DNA of 23,145 bases, taken from the NCBI GenBank assembly GCA_045654885.1, contig JAZOOF010000001.1:1-23145 (forward strand), written 5' to 3'. A program made the translations under genes and the position numbers. The stretch comes from HGM04593 sp045654885. Lineage in GTDB: Bacteria > Bacteroidota > Bacteroidia > Bacteroidales > Bacteroidaceae. This document shows positions 21,415 through 23,145 of the stretch, piece after piece (position 1 is the stretch's first letter; each line of letters begins with the position of its first letter). The notes under the pieces are model-generated. The model saw nothing but the letters and a program-made list of their open reading frames with translations, was not told the DNA's origin and searched no databases.

Positions 21415-21861
21415 ATGAAATTTGAAGATACATATATAGGAGCTGTCTGGTATACAGTAAAGTCCTTGTCCACAGGCTTGAAAGTGACTCTTAAGGAGTT
21501 CTTCACCCGTAAGGTGACAGAGCAGTATCCCGAGAACAGGAAGACACAGCATATCTCGGAGCGCCACAGGGCGCGCCTTGTAATGCCACACGATGCCGAA
21601 GGCAACAACAAGTGCATTGCCTGCGGACTATGCCAGCAGACCTGCCCCAACGGCACAATCAGAATAACGACAAAGACTGTCACAGACGAGGAGACCGGTA
21701 AGAGCAAGAAGGTTCTTGTGGAATACAGCTACGACCTCGGTGCGTGCATGTTCTGCCAATTGTGTGTGAATGTATGCCCGAAGAATGCAATCGAGTTCAG
21801 CAATGAGTTCGAGAATGCAGTCTTCGACCGCAAGAAACTAGTTTTGAAACTTAACAGATAA
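21415..21861 (+). CDS. nuoI: Complex I subunit I (2 x [4Fe-4S] ferredoxin-like)
   Basis: The 148-residue peripheral subunit holds clusters N6a and N6b. Two CxxCxxCxxxCP motifs are complete: Cys67-70-73-77 (CIACGLCQQTCP) and Cys111-114-117-121 (CMFCQLCVNVCP). An amphipathic N-terminal helix (TVKSLSTGLKVTLKEFF) is the usual membrane contact. In a complex without the NADH module these clusters are close to where an alternative electron donor such as ferredoxin could dock (inference). It sits 11 nt after nuoH and 6 nt before nuoJ. Confidence 0.96.
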   Translation: MKFEDTYIGAVWYTVKSLSTGLKVTLKEFFTRKVTEQYPENRKTQHISERHRARLVMPHDAEGNNKCIACGLCQQTCPNGTIRITTKTVTDEETGKSKKVLVEYSYDLGACMFCQLCVNVCPKNAIEFSNEFENAVFDRKKLVLKLNR

Positions 21862-21867
21862 AAGGAT

Positions 21868-22371
21868 ATGAGTATCAACCTGATTATTTTCTCGGGGCTT
21901 GCCTTCATGATGGTAATCGCAGCGCTCTTTGCAGTGACATCGAGCAAGATCATGCGTGCCACCACCCTGCTGCTGTTCGTGCTGTTCGGTACAGCCGGAC
22001 TCTATTTCATGCTCCACTACACATTCCTGGGTGCTGTACAGATTACCGTGTATGCAGGCGGTATTGTGGTGCTGCTCATCTTTGTAGTCCTGCTGCTCGG
22101 TAAAGGCAGCGTCGACGTTACGCAGACGTCAATGCGACGATACCTCGCCGGAACTGTAACAGCGATGACCGGAATGATCCTGACAATATACCTTATCAAT
22201 ACCACCCAATTCGCACAGGGCACCGTCAATGCCGACGGTGTGGCGATGCGCGAACTCGGATTGGCGCTGATGGGTACAGAGAAATACAATTACATACTCC
22301 CGTTCGAGGTGATGAGCGTATTGCTGCTTGCCTGCACTGTGGGAGCCATACTCATTGCACGTAAAAAGTAA
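21868..22371 (+). CDS. nuoJ: Complex I subunit J
   Basis: The 167-residue membrane subunit has five likely helices. The hallmark third-helix segment AVQITVYAGGIVVLLIFVVLLLG (about 56-78) carries the conserved Tyr-Ala-Gly-Gly of the NuoJ pi-bulge helix. The N-terminal helices (MMVIAALFAVTSSKIMRATTLLLFVLFGTAG) and the last helix (FEVMSVLLLACTVGAILIARK) also fit. It helps couple quinone chemistry to proton movement with NuoK and NuoA. nuoK starts 5 nt after its stop. Confidence 0.95.
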   Translation: MSINLIIFSGLAFMMVIAALFAVTSSKIMRATTLLLFVLFGTAGLYFMLHYTFLGAVQITVYAGGIVVLLIFVVLLLGKGSVDVTQTSMRRYLAGTVTAMTGMILTIYLINTTQFAQGTVNADGVAMRELGLALMGTEKYNYILPFEVMSVLLLACTVGAILIARKK

Positions 22372-22376
22372 AAGCC

Positions 22377-22688
22377 ATGACAATACCTGCACAATATATG
22401 CTGATTCTTTCGGCTGTACTCTTCTTTGTGGGAGTATTCGGTTTCTTCACACGCCGCAACCTGGTATCATTGCTCATCTGTACGGAGCTTATGCTCAATG
22501 CGGTTGACATCAATTTTGCCGTATTCAACGCATACTGCCACCCCGAACTGCTTGAGGGCTATATATTCTCGCTCTTCGGCATCGGTATCGCAGCGGCAGA
22601 GACAGCGGTGGCAATTGCCATTATCATCAATGTATACCGCAACTTCCACTCAATACATATCAAACGGTTGACTAACTTAAAGCACTAA
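22377..22688 (+). CDS. nuoK: Complex I subunit K
   Basis: The 103-residue subunit has three helices, and both conserved membrane glutamates of the family are present: Glu37 in CTELMLNAVDINF and Glu75 in AAAETAVAIAIIINVYR. They lie where E. coli NuoK has Glu36 and Glu72, residues needed for proton translocation. Normal length. A single nucleotide separates its stop from the nuoL ATG. Confidence 0.96.
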   Translation: MTIPAQYMLILSAVLFFVGVFGFFTRRNLVSLLICTELMLNAVDINFAVFNAYCHPELLEGYIFSLFGIGIAAAETAVAIAIIINVYRNFHSIHIKRLTNLKH

Positions 22689-22689
22689 A

Positions 22690-23145
22690 ATGATGGAACA
22701 TTCAATATATATATTGGCACTGCCGCTGTTGAGTTTCATATTACTCGCACTTGCAGGCAACAAGATGCCGCACAAGGTTGCCGGCACCATCGGTACCCTG
22801 TCGTTGCTTGCTGCCACCGTGCTTGCATACACAGTGACTATCGGTTACTTTGCTGCAGGACGTGATGCAGAGGGTATCTTTGCAGAAGTCATGCCGTACA
22901 ACTTCACCTGGTTGCCTATCAACGAGACATTGAGCATCGATATGGGCATACTCATCAGCCCAATCTCGGCAATGATGCTTGTGGTGATTACCACCATAAG
23001 CCTGATGGTACATATCTACTCACTGGGCTACATGGAAGGTGAGCGCGGTTTCCAGCGCTATTACGCGTTCCTTTCGCTCTTCACATTCTCAATGCTGGGG
23101 CTCGTCGTTGCAACGAACATTTTCCAGATGTACATTTTCTGGGAG
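22690..23145 (+). CDS. nuoL: Complex I subunit L, N-terminal part (cut by window end)
   Basis: ATG at 22690 opens a frame of 152 codons that runs off the right edge without a stop. The translation begins MMEHSIYILALPLLSFILLAL. Its second half has the family segment FTWLPINETLSIDMGILISPISAMMLVVITTISLMVHIYSLGYM with the following Arg/Tyr-rich RGFQRYYAFLSLFTFSMLGL, typical of the antiporter-like NuoL. A second ATG three bases on is an alternative start. nuoM and nuoN are expected to follow outside the window (inference). Confidence 0.94.
   Translation, partial: MMEHSIYILALPLLSFILLALAGNKMPHKVAGTIGTLSLLAATVLAYTVTIGYFAAGRDAEGIFAEVMPYNFTWLPINETLSIDMGILISPISAMMLVVITTISLMVHIYSLGYMEGERGFQRYYAFLSLFTFSMLGLVVATNIFQMYIFWE

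Overview
The window is about 23 kb of ordinary bacterial chromosome, most likely from the order Bacteroidales (Bacteroides/Prevotella/Muribaculaceae type). Four things point there: an N-terminal piece of the two-subunit methylmalonyl-CoA mutase used in propionate formation; a complex I operon with a fused nuoCD and no nuoE, nuoF or nuoG between nuoCD and nuoH; a large SusC-like outer-membrane barrel protein with a carboxypeptidase-like N-terminal domain; and promoter -7 boxes of the form TAnnTTTG with no clear Shine-Dalgarno sequences. Genus cannot be fixed from the sequence alone. I see no insertion sequence, prophage, CRISPR array, tRNA or rRNA.

Layout. 1-368 (-): start of mutA, cut by the window edge. 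369-704: a divergent intergenic region rich in hairpins and dispersed repeats. 705-1193 (+): DUF456 membrane protein, ending at a 48-bp perfect palindrome shared with the convergent outer-membrane protein gene 1266-4178 (-). 4375-4776 (+): unrecognised 133-aa protein. 4777-5097: two copies of a structured REP-like repeat joined by a heptamer tandem repeat. 5098-5739 (+): sigma-70-like regulator, facing a GNAT acetyltransferase (5774-6211, -) across a 46-bp perfect palindrome that overlaps both stop codons. 6216-7724 (-): GHL10/DigH-like lipoprotein, in operon with the acetyltransferase. 7867-10668 (+): uvrA. 10737-11417 (-): low-GC endonuclease/exonuclease/phosphatase-family protein. 11474-12597 (-): a pair of short chromate-transporter-family genes. 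12691-16392 (-): purL. 16744-17517 (+): GufA-type ZIP metal transporter. 17765-23145 (+): nuoA-B-CD-H-I-J-K-L, with nuoL cut by the window end.

How the genes work together. The clear functional units are the complex I operon, whose genes are 11 nt apart or less; the chromate-transporter pair with an ATGA overlap; and the DigH-like/GNAT pair 4 nt apart. The other genes are single-gene housekeeping units (mutA, uvrA, purL, zip) or surface and regulatory genes.

The least explained material is intergenic. It includes a family of hairpin elements whose stems differ in sequence but stay paired, a recurring motif AAATTTAAAYARYTTCTAA in 5' regions, a 10-bp periodic array behind purL, and loop-free palindromic terminators. 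I found no convincing new multi-gene system. The best candidates for undescribed biology are the structured repeat family, the unknown protein next to the sigma-like factor, and the NADH-module-less complex I.
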